Assembly (NCBI GenBank): GCA_015487905.1
Contig: WFOX01000130.1
Location: 1-6,000 of the forward strand
Length of the DNA: 6,000 nt
From: Mariprofundales bacterium
GTDB taxonomy: Bacteria > Pseudomonadota > Zetaproteobacteria > Mariprofundales > S012-25
Direction of reading: 5' to 3'
Shown: piece by piece, positions 5,653-6,000 of the stretch
How the letters are laid out: the number at the start of each line of letters is the position of its first letter
How positions within the stretch are numbered: the stretch's first letter is position 1
The notes under the pieces: model-generated
Databases searched by the model: none
Seen by the model: the letters and a program-made list of their open reading frames with translations, nothing else
Told to the model about the DNA's origin: nothing
Translations under genes and position numbers: made by a program

Positions 5653-5680
5653 ATCCTAAATACCCATAGGCTTGGGTCAA
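5653..5680 (-). promoter_or_regulatory. Putative sigma-70 promoter of the iscR operon
   Basis: On the minus strand, TTGACC (5680-5675, five of six to the -35 consensus) is followed after 16 bases by TAGGAT (5658-5653, four of six to the -10 consensus). It lies 33 bases upstream of the iscR start codon. It would drive iscR, iscS, iscA, the gcvR-like gene and def, since no other gap in that series is large enough for a promoter. Confidence 0.6.
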
Positions 5681-5684
5681 GTTT
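5660..5684 (-). promoter_or_regulatory. Candidate IscR type 1 binding site over the iscR -35 element
   Basis: Read on the minus strand, this 25-base stretch matches the published E. coli type 1 IscR consensus ends well. The left half reads AAACTTGAC and the right end GGGTAT, with correct 25-base overall spacing; by eye about 17 of 25 positions agree. The inner GTC of the right half-site is not conserved. It covers the iscR -35, the expected position for autorepression. The shape of the site is seen in the sequence; binding is inference. Confidence 0.4.
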
Positions 5685-5694
5685 TCGCGGGCTT

Positions 5695-5721
5695 TTGGCC
5701 TGGGCGTGCGGTTGCTACACT
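5695..5721 (+). promoter_or_regulatory. Putative promoter of the hemerythrin gene (extended -10)
   Basis: TACACT (5716-5721) is a good -10 hexamer, preceded by TGC, which makes an extended -10. A TTGGCC -35-like hexamer lies at 5695-5700 with a short 15-base spacer. It is 34 bases before the start codon of the hemerythrin gene, and its -35 is only 10 bases from the candidate IscR site. Confidence 0.5.
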
Positions 5722-5755
5722 GCGCGGCAAGCGTCTGAGGCAAGGAGGCGTTTGC

Positions 5756-6000
5756 ATGGTGGAGTGGACGGAAGAGTATTCCACGGGCGATCCTGAGATT
5801 GACGCCCAGCACAAGCAGCTCTTTCGCTATGTGGACGACTTGGAACGGCACCTCAAGGAAGGTGATATTAGCGAAGACTACATGAAGCAGTTTTTGGACT
5901 GGCTGGGGCTTTATACGCGCACGCACTTCTGCTATGAAGAGATTTGCATGCGGCGCAGGAACTGCCCTGTGGCCGCCAAGAACAAGGAGCAGCACGAAAA
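5756..6000 (+). CDS. Bacteriohemerythrin (3' end cut by window)
   Basis: Bacteriohemerythrins are four-helix diiron proteins that bind O2 and serve in oxygen storage, delivery or sensing. The 81 complete codons visible give MVEWTEEYSTGDPEIDAQHK at the N-terminus, with H19 as the first iron ligand, then HFCYEE with H57 and E61 as the HxxxE pair, then H80 in KNKEQHEK. In classical members the ligand four residues before this last His is also His; here it is N76. Three cysteines (C59, C64, C70) lie around the metal-binding helix. The start is supported by AAGGAGG at 5742-5748 with 7 bases of spacing. The remaining helix, including the usual HxxxxD ligands, lies beyond the window, as would any fused domain. 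It is divergent from iscR and shares a 135-bp control region with it. Confidence 0.9.
   Translation, partial: MVEWTEEYSTGDPEIDAQHKQLFRYVDDLERHLKEGDISEDYMKQFLDWLGLYTRTHFCYEEICMRRRNCPVAAKNKEQHE

Noticed and set aside
5621..5995. N-terminal extension of IscR (124 residues)
   Set aside because: It is antisense to the hemerythrin gene and its promoter; IscR homology and AGGAGG both start at 5620.

Overview
This is a gene-dense, GC-rich window of ordinary bacterial chromosome. It looks like a respiring proteobacterium: it carries a membrane-anchored cytochrome c1 of a bc1 complex, an Rrf2/IscR-type Fe-S regulator and a GcvR-like double-ACT protein. I lean towards Gammaproteobacteria or Acidithiobacillia, but the sequence does not prove a genus. 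I see no mobile element, tRNA, rRNA or CRISPR array, and no gene-free stretch longer than about 140 bases.

Layout, left to right. (1) Bases 1-905, plus strand: the end of a bc1 operon, with cytochrome c1 (5' end probably outside the window) translationally coupled through an ATGA overlap to a small periplasmic mono-heme cytochrome c. A strong intrinsic terminator follows at 924-954. (2) Bases 967-1980, minus strand: a two-gene unit of a CobC-like histidine phosphatase followed by an exported DUF4399 protein. (3) Bases 2057-2665, plus strand: folE, GTP cyclohydrolase I, which ends tail-to-tail with def so that the two stop codons overlap. (4) Bases 2662-5620, minus strand: one tightly packed operon read from right to left, iscR - iscS/nifS - iscA - gcvR-like - def, with junctions that overlap by 4 bases or are separated by a few bases. 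(5) Bases 5756-6000, plus strand: a bacteriohemerythrin gene cut by the window edge and divergent from iscR.

How the genes fit together. The minus-strand operon is a reduced Fe-S assembly locus. It has the sulfur donor, an A-type carrier and the regulator, but no iscU, hscA, hscB or fdx in the usual positions. Instead it continues into a putative one-carbon regulator and peptide deformylase, whose classical form is an Fe(II) enzyme. The divergent neighbour is a diiron O2-binding protein. The 135-bp space between iscR and the hemerythrin gene contains a promoter for each direction and a 25-bp imperfect match to the type 1 IscR box lying on the iscR -35 element. This suggests autoregulation and possibly co-control of the hemerythrin gene. 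The operon composition, the altered Fe-S ligand spacing in IscR and the substituted ligand in the hemerythrin are the points most worth following up.
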